From assembly GCF_009827445.1 (NCBI RefSeq), contig NZ_WTYI01000001.1, forward strand, positions 62,001 to 126,000: a stretch of 64,000 bases of DNA, read 5' to 3'. The position numbers were made by a program, and so were the translations under genes. Position 1 is the first letter of the stretch, and every line of letters starts with the position of its first letter. The stretch is from Qipengyuania aquimaris. Its GTDB lineage: Bacteria; Pseudomonadota; Alphaproteobacteria; Sphingomonadales; Sphingomonadaceae. Shown piece by piece: positions 23,682 to 32,741 of the stretch. The notes under the pieces are model-generated. The model made no database searches, was not told the origin of the DNA, and was given only the letters and a program-made list of their open reading frames with translations.

Positions 23682-24566
23682 ATGAAATACGTCGCAATCC
23701 TTGGCGCAGCAGGTCTGGGCCTGTGTGCTGCCGCACCGCTCGCAGCACAGGACTATGCCGAGGTCGAAGGTGCGCGCAGCGGGCCGCCATCCACCGTTTT
23801 CGACGGCGATTTCCTGAGCGTGGGCGTGGGTGTCGGCTACAATGCGAGCTATTCCGGCAGCGACGATTACAACGTAAATATCCTGCCGATCGTGCAGGGT
23901 TCGGTCTGGGGCATAGACATCAATCCGCGCCCGGCTGGCCTCGCACTCGACCTCATTCCCGATGCCGACGATGCGACGGTCAATTTCTCCGCCGGACCCA
24001 TGTTCCGCCTGCGTAGCGACCGCGTCGATGCAGAGGATATCAACGACGATATCGTCGCTTTTTATGGCGAGCTCGATCGCGCGGTCGAAATTGGTGGCAG
24101 CATCGGCGTGTCTTTTCCCAAGCTGCTCAACCCGTTCGACAGCCTGAGCGTCAATGTGGATGCGACGTGGGACGTCGCGGGCGCTCACAATGGCATGACG
24201 GTCAGCCCCTCGGTCACTTACTTTACTCCGCTCAGCCGCGCGACGGCCGCCTCGCTGACGCTGAGCACCAGCTTCATCGACGACGATTTCGCGGACTATT
24301 ATTATTCGGTGCCTCCGGTGAACGCGCTACTGGCTGAAGAGGCTTTGCTGCCCGGCTTCCAGGCTGAAGGCGGTATGCAAAGCTATGGGGTCAACCTGTT
24401 CCTGGCCCATGACCTGAGCGGCGACGCTACCGATGGCGGACTTTCGATAATCGGGATCGGCGGCTGGTCGAAACTGGTCAATGACGCTGCCGATACGCCC
24501 TTCACGAGCATTCGCGGCGATAACGACCAGTATTTCGTAGCGCTCGGGGTGGGCTACACCTTCTAG
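23682..24566 (+). CDS. MipA/OmpV family outer membrane protein
   Basis: This 294-residue protein has a cleavable signal peptide (MKYVAILGAAGLGLCAAAPLAAQ, cut near residue 23). The mature part consists of alternating beta strands and ends in an aromatic residue (GVGYTF), the signature of outer-membrane barrels. The segments DGDFLSVGVGVGYNASYSGSDDYN and the later GVNLFLAHDLSGDA fit MipA/OmpV. Homologues bind the murein transglycosylase scaffold or act as porin-like channels. I chose ATG 23682 for the signal peptide; an EcfG-type promoter lies upstream. The stop is shared as CTAG with the convergent membrane-protein gene. Confidence 0.83.
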   Translation: MKYVAILGAAGLGLCAAAPLAAQDYAEVEGARSGPPSTVFDGDFLSVGVGVGYNASYSGSDDYNVNILPIVQGSVWGIDINPRPAGLALDLIPDADDATVNFSAGPMFRLRSDRVDAEDINDDIVAFYGELDRAVEIGGSIGVSFPKLLNPFDSLSVNVDATWDVAGAHNGMTVSPSVTYFTPLSRATAASLTLSTSFIDDDFADYYYSVPPVNALLAEEALLPGFQAEGGMQSYGVNLFLAHDLSGDATDGGLSIIGIGGWSKLVNDAADTPFTSIRGDNDQYFVALGVGYTF

Positions 24567-25084
24567 GATCTACGCTCTGCAGTAAGGCGGTTATGCTTTT
24601 CGGCGAGCGCCTGTGCGCGCTCTATCCGCTCGCGGAACTTGCCTTCGAAGGGATCGCCTGCGGAGATCGGTTTAGTCCGCACGCCCGCCAGGTCGAGGCC
24701 ATAGAGCTTGTCGTTGGAGCCCATATAGGCCTTGGCCGGCACGCCTTCGCCACCCAGGTCGTCCAGCAGGTGTTCGATGCCGGAAGTGCTGACGCTCACC
24801 ATCCACTCGGCATAGCTGGTCGCAAATATAAGATAGACGCTGCCATCGTCTCCGGTCGGGGTATGAAACAGCCGCGCGGTGCCCTTGCGCTCTCGTCCGC
24901 CCGCATAGGCGCGCCTGCGCTGAATACCCAGCCAGATGTTGTAGATGCCGGCCCAGACCAGGATCGCCCCGAAGAGGACGAAGATTACGGCGAGGAAAGT
25001 CGGGATTTCCTCAAGGTCGGGAAACATTCCGAGACCGGCCGCGATCATGGCCAGTCCGATGACGACGGTCAGTAATCCGATCAT
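24563..25084 (-). CDS. Membrane-anchored protein of unknown function
   Basis: This 173-residue protein has two N-terminal membrane segments (MIGLLTVVIGLAMIAAGLGMF and AVIFVLFGAILVWAGIYNIWLGI), then a soluble domain of about 110 residues with mixed alpha/beta sequence (SVYLIFATSYAEWMVSVS). I do not recognise the family. ATG 25084 is chosen because CGGAG lies ten bases upstream; a TTG six codons earlier is an alternative. Its stop overlaps that of the MipA-like gene. Confidence 0.6.
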   Translation of the reverse strand: MIGLLTVVIGLAMIAAGLGMFPDLEEIPTFLAVIFVLFGAILVWAGIYNIWLGIQRRRAYAGGRERKGTARLFHTPTGDDGSVYLIFATSYAEWMVSVSTSGIEHLLDDLGGEGVPAKAYMGSNDKLYGLDLAGVRTKPISAGDPFEGKFRERIERAQALAEKHNRLTAERRS

Positions 25085-25157
25085 GGCCTGCCAACTCCGC
25101 AACTTGGAATTGGCAGGCCATTAGCACGATCGGGTTAAGGCTTTCGCCTTTTTTCCG

Positions 25158-27218
25158 TCAGTCGCCCTTCGACGCGGTGCCGACAGTGCCGTCGGCAAGC
25201 TCGGGACGGCTGTCGGGCATGGCCGCGTCGCGGTCGCCCGTCTTCAGGTAGGTATCGAACCAGCGCATCATGCGCAGGTTGTAGTCGTAGCGTGCGGCTG
25301 CCTTGCGGTTGCCGTGGCCTTCACCCGGATACAGCACGAGACGTACGGGCACATCGGGCTTGCGAACCTTCATCGAGCGATAGAGCTCGTAGCTCTGGCT
25401 GGGCGCGACGCGCGTGTCTTCCGCGCCATGCATGATCAGCAGCGGGGTATTGGCCTTGTCGACGTGATAGATCGGCGAGACTTCAAGCATCTTCTGCCAG
25501 TCGTCCCACGGCCAGGCGCGGCTGTGAACATTGTACATCTCGTACGGAATGTCGGTCGTGCCGAACTTCGAGATCTGGTTCGAAATGCCTACGAACATCA
25601 CGCCAGCCACGAACTCGTCGCTGAAGTAGGTCGACGTCCATGCGGTCGCATAACCGCCATAGGAACCGCCGGTCACACCGACGCGGTCGGCATCGGCCAC
25701 GCCCGCTTCGACAAGCGCGCGCTTTGCATCGACGAGATCGGTGAACTCGGGGTCCGTATAGCGGCCCTGGTGCTGCTTGGAGAAGGCCGTGCCGTAACCG
25801 GTGGAACCGCGATAGTTCGGCAGGAAGACCGCATAGCCCTGGCCTGCGGCGACCTGGCCCGGCTTGGAGTAGGCGGTCTGCCAGCCATTGCTGTCATGCG
25901 CTTCGGGGCCGCCGTGGACATTGAGGATCAGCGGAGCGCCACCGCGAGGTGCGCCGCCGACCGGCTCGATCAGGACGCCTTCGACCTCCTGGCCGTCACG
26001 CGCGGTGAAGGTGAATGCCCGCTGTTCGCCGAAATCGATTTCGGACAGCCAGCTGTTGTGCTGTGTCCAGCGCTGGAATGCGCCGTTGTTCCACACGAAC
26101 AGTTCGGTCGGGTGCTTCGGGCTGCTCGCCTCGACGGCGATGACATTGCCGCCGGCTTCAACGCTGCTGAGGATCAGCGCGCCGCCATCGTGTTCCTCGG
26201 CGACGGAGCCATCGGCATTGTAGACGCGCAGCGAAGACTGCACGCCCGTATGGATGACTGCGGCAAGGCGGCCGTCGGCAAGCCATTCGGCATCGACGGC
26301 TGCTTCTGCGGCACCGGCGTTGAGCGCGCGGTAATCACCCGTTGCCACGTCGACGAGGTGCAGCGTGGTGTCGGCGGGATCGTTCATGTCGACACCCGCG
26401 ATCATGGACAGCTGCGTGCCGTCGGGCGAAATCTCGATATCGCCGAGCTTGCCCGGCGTTTCGACCACATTGAGCACCTTGCCGCTGGTAAGGTCGATGA
26501 TGTGCGCACGCTTCGAGGTATATTCGTCGTCGATCTGCGGCGTGGGCGCGCTTTCGACGACGCCGGTGGTGCCGTTCGGCGCGACGTGGAAGCCGCTGAC
26601 ATAGCCCGGGATGGTCAGTTCGGTCGGCTCTGCATCGACTTCACCGCCGACCTTGGCTGCGAACAGGCGGTTGAGGCGAGCCTCTTCTTCATACACGATC
26701 GCATTGAAGCCTGCCTTGGACTGCTTTTCGCGGTCCTTGTCGTCTTCGGCGGAAGCCAGCATCCAGATGGCCGAGCCGTCCGGAGCCCAGGCATAGGAGC
26801 GCACGCTCGCGTCCTTTACCGCGGCGAGCTTGCGGTGCGCGCCGCCGTCTACCGGAATGCCCCAGACCGCGCGGTCCTCGTCCTCGTCTGCCCAGACGAA
26901 GCTGATCATGCGGCCGTCGGGCGAAAAGGCGATGCCCGACACGCTCATGTCTTCGGGCAGGAATTCGCGCGCGTTTGCAGGGCCAAAGGCGACGTTCAGC
27001 TGCTGCGTGGTCGAACCGTTTTCCTCGCCTTCGGTCACGTCGGGCAGGCTGGCGGTGGTGTAGGCAATGCGGCTGCCATCGGGCGAAACGGCGACCGTGC
27101 CGACGCTTTCGAGCGCGGCGACGTCTTCGGGCGTCATCGGGCGCGCCTGCGCCTGTGCGGAAATGGAAGCTGTGGCAAGCAGGCCGGTGGCAACTGCAAG
27201 GCGACGAAGGGTAATCAA
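25158..27218 (-). CDS. Exported S9 family (prolyl oligopeptidase-type) peptidase
   Basis: This 686-residue protein begins with a signal peptide (ITLRRLAVATGLLATASISAQAQA). Residues about 40-420 form a TolB/WD-like beta-propeller (repeated SPDG and SPDGTQL motifs). The C-terminal alpha/beta-hydrolase has the nucleophile in GGSYGGY (near residue 519), Asp in MHGAEDTRV (near 598) and His in YPGEGHGNR (near 635). Such enzymes cut short peptides in the periplasm. The start is a TTG at 27218 with AGGAGAG six bases upstream; no ATG fits the signal peptide. It is divergent from an exported amidohydrolase. Confidence 0.9.
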   Translation of the reverse strand: MITLRRLAVATGLLATASISAQAQARPMTPEDVAALESVGTVAVSPDGSRIAYTTASLPDVTEGEENGSTTQQLNVAFGPANAREFLPEDMSVSGIAFSPDGRMISFVWADEDEDRAVWGIPVDGGAHRKLAAVKDASVRSYAWAPDGSAIWMLASAEDDKDREKQSKAGFNAIVYEEEARLNRLFAAKVGGEVDAEPTELTIPGYVSGFHVAPNGTTGVVESAPTPQIDDEYTSKRAHIIDLTSGKVLNVVETPGKLGDIEISPDGTQLSMIAGVDMNDPADTTLHLVDVATGDYRALNAGAAEAAVDAEWLADGRLAAVIHTGVQSSLRVYNADGSVAEEHDGGALILSSVEAGGNVIAVEASSPKHPTELFVWNNGAFQRWTQHNSWLSEIDFGEQRAFTFTARDGQEVEGVLIEPVGGAPRGGAPLILNVHGGPEAHDSNGWQTAYSKPGQVAAGQGYAVFLPNYRGSTGYGTAFSKQHQGRYTDPEFTDLVDAKRALVEAGVADADRVGVTGGSYGGYATAWTSTYFSDEFVAGVMFVGISNQISKFGTTDIPYEMYNVHSRAWPWDDWQKMLEVSPIYHVDKANTPLLIMHGAEDTRVAPSQSYELYRSMKVRKPDVPVRLVLYPGEGHGNRKAAARYDYNLRMMRWFDTYLKTGDRDAAMPDSRPELADGTVGTASKGD

Positions 27219-27340
27219 GATGTTCTCTCCTGCAAGAATCTTCTGCCCGGCTACATAGCGATAGCGCGGCGAAGGGCAAACCGGGGCTTGTCGGCGGCGG
27301 GTCGTGCAGGCATCACGGGCCAGCAAGAGGAGAGGAATTC

Positions 27341-28615
27341 ATGCGCAAACTAATCACGGGCCTTGCTGCAAGCGTGCTGGCGGCTGCAACGCCGCTCGCT
27401 GCCCAGACCACCGTCATCCATGCCGACGGAGTGGTGACCGATGCCGACAGCGCTCCGCTGGGGCGTTCAACAGTGACCGTGACCGACGGCCGGATCGTCA
27501 GCATCGTGGATGGCTGGCAGGCCGTGCCCGAAGGCGCCGAGATGGTCCATCTGGAAGGCAAGACGCTGGTTCCGGGCCTGATCGACTTGCACACCCACCT
27601 GTCCGGCGATCCGAGCGGGGAGTTCTGGCGCGCAGCGGTCCAGCCGCCCGAATGGTATTCGCTGGTGGCGGCCAAGAATGCGCGCGTTACCGCCAAGGCC
27701 GGTTTCACGACCGTTCGCGATCTTGGCGCGCGGAGCGACCAGGTCATGCAATCGCTGCGCCGCGCGACAGCTGAGGGAATGCTTCCCGGGCCGCGCATCG
27801 TCACGTCCGCACGCACCATCGCGATCGTCGGGGGGCATGGCGACATCAACGGCTTCCGCCGTGAAGTGAACGACGCGCTGGGTACATCCTTCGCCTGCAC
27901 CGGCGCGACCGAGTGCGCGGAGAAGGTACGGCTGGCATCGAAATACGGGGCCGACCTGATCAAGATCACCGCGACCGGCGGCGTGCTGAGCCAGCAGGGC
28001 CGCGGGCTCGAAGCGCATTTTACCTTCGACGAGATGAAGACCATCGTCGATACGGCGCACTCGCTGGGCCTCAAGACCGCAGCGCACGCACATGGTGCGC
28101 GCGGCATCGAACTGGCGGCACGCGCCGGGGTCCAGACGATCGAGCACGGCACCTATATCGATGAACAGGCGGCCAAGGTGATGCGCGAGAACGGCACCAT
28201 CCTCGTCCCGACCCTCATGGCTTTCCAAGGCATCAAGGAGAACCTTGGCAAGGGCTTCTACACACCGGTAGTCGAAGACAAGATCCGCGCCGTCAGCGCC
28301 TATGCCGAGACAATCGTCGAACGTGCGCGCAAATGGGGCGTGACCATGGCGTTCGGCACCGATGCCGGCGTGTTCCCGCATGGCGATAATGCCGGCGAAC
28401 TCGCGCTGATGCGCAAGGGCGGGATGAGCGATGCGCAGGTGCTCGCCAGCGCCACCACGGGCGCAGCAAAGGTGCTCGGCATGGAAAACGAAATCGGCCG
28501 TATCGCACCGGGCTTTTCCGCCGACATGGTCGCGGTTGACGGAAACCCGCTCGACGATGTGAGCGTGCTCGAGGACACCGGCTGGGTCATGGTCCGCGGC
28601 CGCGTCATCGAGTGA
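27341..28615 (+). CDS. Exported metal-dependent amidohydrolase
   Basis: This 424-residue amidohydrolase-superfamily protein has a signal peptide (MRKLITGLAASVLAAATPLAAQ). Metal ligands can be placed: HTH in DLHTHLSG near residue 83, a Lys in LIKITATGG that is carbamylated in relatives, His in AAHAHG and IEHGTY, and Asp in AFGTDAG. The pattern matches the imidazolonepropionase-like/Xaa-Pro dipeptidase branch, which hydrolyses dipeptides or their derivatives. AGAGGAG lies a few bases upstream of the ATG. It neighbours the S9 peptidase and two DUF885 proteins, so a joint role in peptide degradation is likely. Confidence 0.88.
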   Translation: MRKLITGLAASVLAAATPLAAQTTVIHADGVVTDADSAPLGRSTVTVTDGRIVSIVDGWQAVPEGAEMVHLEGKTLVPGLIDLHTHLSGDPSGEFWRAAVQPPEWYSLVAAKNARVTAKAGFTTVRDLGARSDQVMQSLRRATAEGMLPGPRIVTSARTIAIVGGHGDINGFRREVNDALGTSFACTGATECAEKVRLASKYGADLIKITATGGVLSQQGRGLEAHFTFDEMKTIVDTAHSLGLKTAAHAHGARGIELAARAGVQTIEHGTYIDEQAAKVMRENGTILVPTLMAFQGIKENLGKGFYTPVVEDKIRAVSAYAETIVERARKWGVTMAFGTDAGVFPHGDNAGELALMRKGGMSDAQVLASATTGAAKVLGMENEIGRIAPGFSADMVAVDGNPLDDVSVLEDTGWVMVRGRVIE

Positions 28616-28736
28616 GGGGCCGCCCTCGACGCTCGTCCCTGATCGACCAACTTCGGCTGCCGGTCCGTTTGTCGCTTGTCGCGGCGGCCCGGCAGGCATA
28701 GGCCGCTGCCAGATTCAAGACAGGGACATTCTCGCC

Positions 28737-30557
28737 ATGCATTTGCTTCGTTCTGCGCTTGTCGGCGCATCCGCTGTGACACTCGCAGCCTGTGCCAGTG
28801 TGCCAGGGGATACACAGGCGCCAACTGCGGCAGTCGCCGACGAGGCCCGCGAGCACGATCGGCTGTTCGCCTTGTTTGCAGATGCGGACGAGCGAGAGCT
28901 TGCTCTAAATCCCCTGTCGGCGCTGTTTCGCGGAGATACGCGCTATGCGGACAGGATCGGGGATTACTACACCGACGCCTACAATGATGCCTCGCGCGCG
29001 GATGCGCAGCTCAACCTTGCAAAGCTGGCCGAAATCGATCGCAGCAAGCTGTCGGACACCGACCGGATCGCTTACGATGTCTTCGCATACAACCAGCGCG
29101 AGGCGCTGGCCGGGCTGACCCCTCAAATCCTTGCCGTGACCCAGGTACGACCGGTCAACCATTTCACCGGGTTCCACACCTTCTATCCCAGCTTCGCCAG
29201 CGGGCAGAGCGCCGCGCCGTTCGCGACCCTCGAGGACTACGAAAACAATCTCAAGCGGCACGCCGACTATGCCGAGCTGACCGATCGCATGATCGCGCGT
29301 TTTCGCGAAGGGATGGACAGCGGTGTCCTGGAAACGCAGCTGACTATCGGAAACGTGATCAGCCAGCTCGACACGCAACTGGCCCACGATATCGAGGAAT
29401 CGCCCTTCTGGATGCCGGTGACGAACTTTCCGGAAGAATTCTCGCAGGCCGACAGGACCCGTCTGGAAGGGGAGTATCGCACCAGCATCGAACAGGTTTA
29501 CGCCGCACACGAGCGCCTGCGCGATTTCCTCCGCGACGAATATTACGCTGCCGCCCGTGAAAGTGTGGGCTTATCGCAGATGAAAGGCGGTGAAGCCCTT
29601 TATCGCCAGCTGGTCGAGGAAACGACCACGCTGCCGCTGGAGCCCGATTACCTCCATGATCTCGGCCTGTCGGAAGTCGCCCGGATCAAGACCGAACTTG
29701 AAAAGGTGAAGGCTGAGGTCGGCTTTACGGGCACGCTGAATGAATTCTTCGACTATGTGCGCACCGATCCCAAGTTCCAGCCGGAAAGCCGCGCAGCGCT
29801 GACGCAGACCTATTACGATATCGGCGCCCAGGTGGATGCAAAGATCCCCGAGTATTTCTCGCTCACGCCCAAGACCCCGCTCGAGATCAAGCCCTACGAG
29901 GAATATCGCGAGAAGTTCGAGGCCGGCGGTTCGTATCAGAGCGGTGCCGCGGACGGATCGCGCCCGGGCACGTTCTATTTCAACGCCTATGATCTCCCCA
30001 GCCGCCTGACGACCGGCAATATGACGCTGTACCTGCACGAAGGCGCCCCGGGGCATCACTTCCAGATCAGCCTGGCGCAGGAAAACGAAGCGCTGCCGGC
30101 GTTTATGCGCTTCGGCGGGACGACGGCCTATATCGAAGGCTGGGCGCTCTATGCCGAGACCCTCGGTTACGAGATGGGCTTCTTCGACGACCCGTGGAAC
30201 CGGTACGGCACGCTTCAGGACGAACAGCTTCGCGCCATGCGGCTGGTGGTCGATACGGGGCTTCACGCGAAGGGCTGGAGCCGGGAGCAGGCCATCGACT
30301 TCATGCTGGAAAATTCCGGCATGACGCGCACGGAAGTGGTGGCAGAGGTGGAACGCTACATCGCCATTCCCAGCCAGGCGCTCGCCTACAAGGTCGGTGC
30401 GCTGAAAATCCAGGAATTGCGGACCAAGGCAGAAAGCGCGCTGGGCGACGCTTTCGACATTCGCACATTCCATGCGCAGGTGCTCGATAGCGGCGGCCTG
30501 CCGTTGCCGGTGCTGGAAGCAAAGATCGACCGCTGGATCGCGGATGGCGGCAAGTAA
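28737..30557 (+). CDS. DUF885 family lipoprotein, first of a tandem pair
   Basis: This 606-residue protein has a lipoprotein signal ending LAAC (residue about 19) and is therefore probably anchored in the outer or inner membrane. The DUF885 family has a metallopeptidase-like core; the signature here is LHEGAPGHHF near residue 432, with EGWALYAETLGYEMG downstream. The catalytic activity of the family is little studied. The next gene is a paralogue 22 bases downstream, so they form an operon. The length is normal. Confidence 0.85.
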   Translation: MHLLRSALVGASAVTLAACASVPGDTQAPTAAVADEAREHDRLFALFADADERELALNPLSALFRGDTRYADRIGDYYTDAYNDASRADAQLNLAKLAEIDRSKLSDTDRIAYDVFAYNQREALAGLTPQILAVTQVRPVNHFTGFHTFYPSFASGQSAAPFATLEDYENNLKRHADYAELTDRMIARFREGMDSGVLETQLTIGNVISQLDTQLAHDIEESPFWMPVTNFPEEFSQADRTRLEGEYRTSIEQVYAAHERLRDFLRDEYYAAARESVGLSQMKGGEALYRQLVEETTTLPLEPDYLHDLGLSEVARIKTELEKVKAEVGFTGTLNEFFDYVRTDPKFQPESRAALTQTYYDIGAQVDAKIPEYFSLTPKTPLEIKPYEEYREKFEAGGSYQSGAADGSRPGTFYFNAYDLPSRLTTGNMTLYLHEGAPGHHFQISLAQENEALPAFMRFGGTTAYIEGWALYAETLGYEMGFFDDPWNRYGTLQDEQLRAMRLVVDTGLHAKGWSREQAIDFMLENSGMTRTEVVAEVERYIAIPSQALAYKVGALKIQELRTKAESALGDAFDIRTFHAQVLDSGGLPLPVLEAKIDRWIADGGK

Positions 30558-30579
30558 GAACGAATACAGGAGAGGTTCA

Positions 30580-32376
30580 ATGAAACTGACTGCAACGCGC
30601 ACTGCGCTGGCCCTGGTGATGGTATCGGGCCTTGGCGCCTGCACTGCCGTATCCGGCGGAGTAGAGACCGCGGCGCAGGCCGTGAGCGACGGTGCATCGC
30701 AAGCTGTCGCGGCGGCGGCGCTGGACGAATTGCTGGTTCGCAGCGAAGCGGCCTATCTCGATCGCAATCCGGTTGCGGCATTTTTCAGGAATGACTTCTC
30801 AGATGCCGACAAGCTCGGCGATTTCTCGCCTGCTTCTCTAGCGAGCGAGCGCGCTGCCGCTCAGGCCGATCTTGCTGCCTTGCGCCTGATCGATCGGTCA
30901 GCGCTGAGCGAGACCGACCAGATTGTCTACGATACATTCGAGTACACGATGCAGCGCCGCATCGCGCAGACGGAATCGGATATCCTGCCGACCATGCTGG
31001 CTACACCGATCGACCATTTCCGCGGCTTTCACGTGTTTTATCCGCGCCTCTCCGCTCCGGGCGCCCTGATGCCCTTCGAAACGGTCAAGGATTTCGAGGA
31101 TAATTTGTCACGCCATCGTGATGCAGCGCGCGGGATTGACCAGATGATCGCCCGCATGAGGACTGGGGCCGCGCGAGGTATCACACTGCCGAGCCTGACG
31201 GTCGAGATCATGATCAAGCAGTTCGATACGCAGCTCGACGCTCCGGACGACAAGAACCCCTATTACGCTCCGCTGGCAGCATTCCCGAGCACCTTCGCAG
31301 ACGAAGAGAAGCGGGGCCTTACCAAGGCCTATCGTGAGACGGTGCAGGACGTGCTCTTCCCCGCAATGAAGCGTATGCGCGATTTTCTCGCGGAGGAATA
31401 CCTGCCCGTCGCGCGCGAGACGATTGCGGCAACCGCCAATCCGGACGGTGATGATTATTACAGCTACCGCATTCACGAAATGACGACGCTGCCGCTGACG
31501 GCCGAGGAAATCCACCAGACCGGCCTATCCGAAGTGGCGCGAATCAATGCAGCGATTGCCGAGGCGAAAGCCGAAGCAGGCGATCGAACGGCGCCGACTT
31601 ACACCACCAAGGCCGAATTGCAGGAGGCTTGGTACGAAGTCGGCAAGCAAGTCGATCCCTTGATGGATCGCCTGTTCCTGAACCAGCCCAGGACGCCGCT
31701 GCGCATCGAGCCGTATGAGGAATATCGCGAGGCCTTCAATCTTGCCGCATCCTATATGGCAGGCAAGCCCGACGGGACGCGTCCGGGGACCTTTTATTTC
31801 AGCGGCTACAATGTGGCGGAGCGCAAGCTCGGTACGTCGATCAACCTCTACATGCACGAAGGCAACCCGGGGCATCACTTCCAGACGATGCTCGCCTTCG
31901 AGAACGAGGAACTGCCCGATTTCATGCGCTATGGCGGCTTCACCGCTTTCAGCGAGGGTTGGGGCCTCTACGCCGAGAGCCTGGGCTACGAACTGGGTCT
32001 TTATGACGATCCGCTGCACCGCCTGGCGGCGTTGCAGGGCGGGGAGTTGCTGCGCGCAGTGCGTCTCGTCGTCGACACCGGGATGCACGCCAAGGGGTGG
32101 AGCCGGGAGCAAGCGATCGAATACATGGTCGAGAACGGCCAGCCGCGCGATTTCGCCGAAAGCGAAACGGCCCGCTACATTGTGATGCCGGCCCAGGCGT
32201 TGGCTTACAAAACCGGCGAATTGAAAATCAAGCAACTGCGGGCCAAGGCCGAAGCGGCATTGGGCGACGATTTCGACGTGCGCCGGTTCCATGACCAGGT
32301 GCTGGCAACGGGCGACATCCCGCTCGAAGTGCTCGAAGCGAAGATCGACGACTGGATCGCGAGCGGCGGACGGTAG
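30580..32376 (+). CDS. DUF885 family lipoprotein, second of a tandem pair
   Basis: This 598-residue paralogue of the preceding protein has a lipoprotein signal ending in GAC (MKLTATRTALALVMVSGLGAC), the core MHEGNPGHHF near residue 425, and EGWGLYAESLGYELG. Large parts align by eye, including the VVDTGxHAKGWSREQAI segment shared by both. The gene has a perfect AGGAGAGG ribosome site. The pair therefore arose by an ancient tandem duplication with considerable divergence; the two may have different peptide preferences. Confidence 0.85.
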   Translation: MKLTATRTALALVMVSGLGACTAVSGGVETAAQAVSDGASQAVAAAALDELLVRSEAAYLDRNPVAAFFRNDFSDADKLGDFSPASLASERAAAQADLAALRLIDRSALSETDQIVYDTFEYTMQRRIAQTESDILPTMLATPIDHFRGFHVFYPRLSAPGALMPFETVKDFEDNLSRHRDAARGIDQMIARMRTGAARGITLPSLTVEIMIKQFDTQLDAPDDKNPYYAPLAAFPSTFADEEKRGLTKAYRETVQDVLFPAMKRMRDFLAEEYLPVARETIAATANPDGDDYYSYRIHEMTTLPLTAEEIHQTGLSEVARINAAIAEAKAEAGDRTAPTYTTKAELQEAWYEVGKQVDPLMDRLFLNQPRTPLRIEPYEEYREAFNLAASYMAGKPDGTRPGTFYFSGYNVAERKLGTSINLYMHEGNPGHHFQTMLAFENEELPDFMRYGGFTAFSEGWGLYAESLGYELGLYDDPLHRLAALQGGELLRAVRLVVDTGMHAKGWSREQAIEYMVENGQPRDFAESETARYIVMPAQALAYKTGELKIKQLRAKAEAALGDDFDVRRFHDQVLATGDIPLEVLEAKIDDWIASGGR

Positions 32377-32426
32377 GGCCTTGGTCCCGTTTTGGGACAA
32401 GCCCCTGCCATCACGGCAAGAATTCG

Positions 32427-32452
32427 GGAACCGGATCGCGGACTAAGGGGTT
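32427..32452 (+). promoter_or_regulatory. Weak EcfG-like promoter before the 49-residue gene
   Basis: GGAAC at 32427-32431 is followed after 17 bases by GGTT (consensus CGTT), 44 bases before the ATG of the small gene. One of the four -10 core bases deviates, so the call is tentative. Confidence 0.25.
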
Positions 32453-32495
32453 TTACGCGGCAGGACGGTGGGAAAGTATTTCATGGAGGTAACCC

Positions 32496-32645
32496 ATGTC
32501 GAGCTTGTCCTTCCATAGCAGCCGCCCCGATGGGTGGGTTCAGCCCAAGGCCTATAGCGACGCGTCCCTGCGCTATAAGCACCACGGCAAGATCCTCCCG
32601 ATGGAAAAGCCGGGCTTTTTCGCCCGCCTGTTCGGGGCTCGCTGA
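32496..32645 (+). CDS. Small 49-residue protein of unknown function
   Basis: An ATG at 32496 preceded by a perfect GGAGG six bases upstream opens a frame of 49 residues that begins MSSLSFHSSRPDG and contains KHHGKILPMEKPGFF, ending in FARLFGAR. The composition (aromatic and basic, with a PME-x-PGFFxRLF end) looks like a real conserved small protein. It has its own spacer upstream and a strong terminator 35 bases downstream. No function is known to me. It is too short for many gene finders. Confidence 0.7.
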   Translation: MSSLSFHSSRPDGWVQPKAYSDASLRYKHHGKILPMEKPGFFARLFGAR

Positions 32646-32679
32646 GCGGTTCAGTCAAAAGGACGCCCGTAAAAGGGAA

Positions 32680-32717
32680 GGGGCCGGAGGTCGAAAGACC
32701 CCCGGCCCCTGATTTTT
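32680..32717. terminator. Bidirectional terminator between the small gene and the AGCS transporter
   Basis: GGGGCCGG-A-GGTC pairs with GACC-C-CCGGCCCC around a GAAA tetraloop and is followed by ATTTTTA on the plus strand. Read from the minus strand it is followed by TTCCCTTTT, so it can also end the transporter gene. Confidence 0.85.
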
Positions 32718-32741
32718 ATGCCTTCGGAAGATTGGAAGAGG

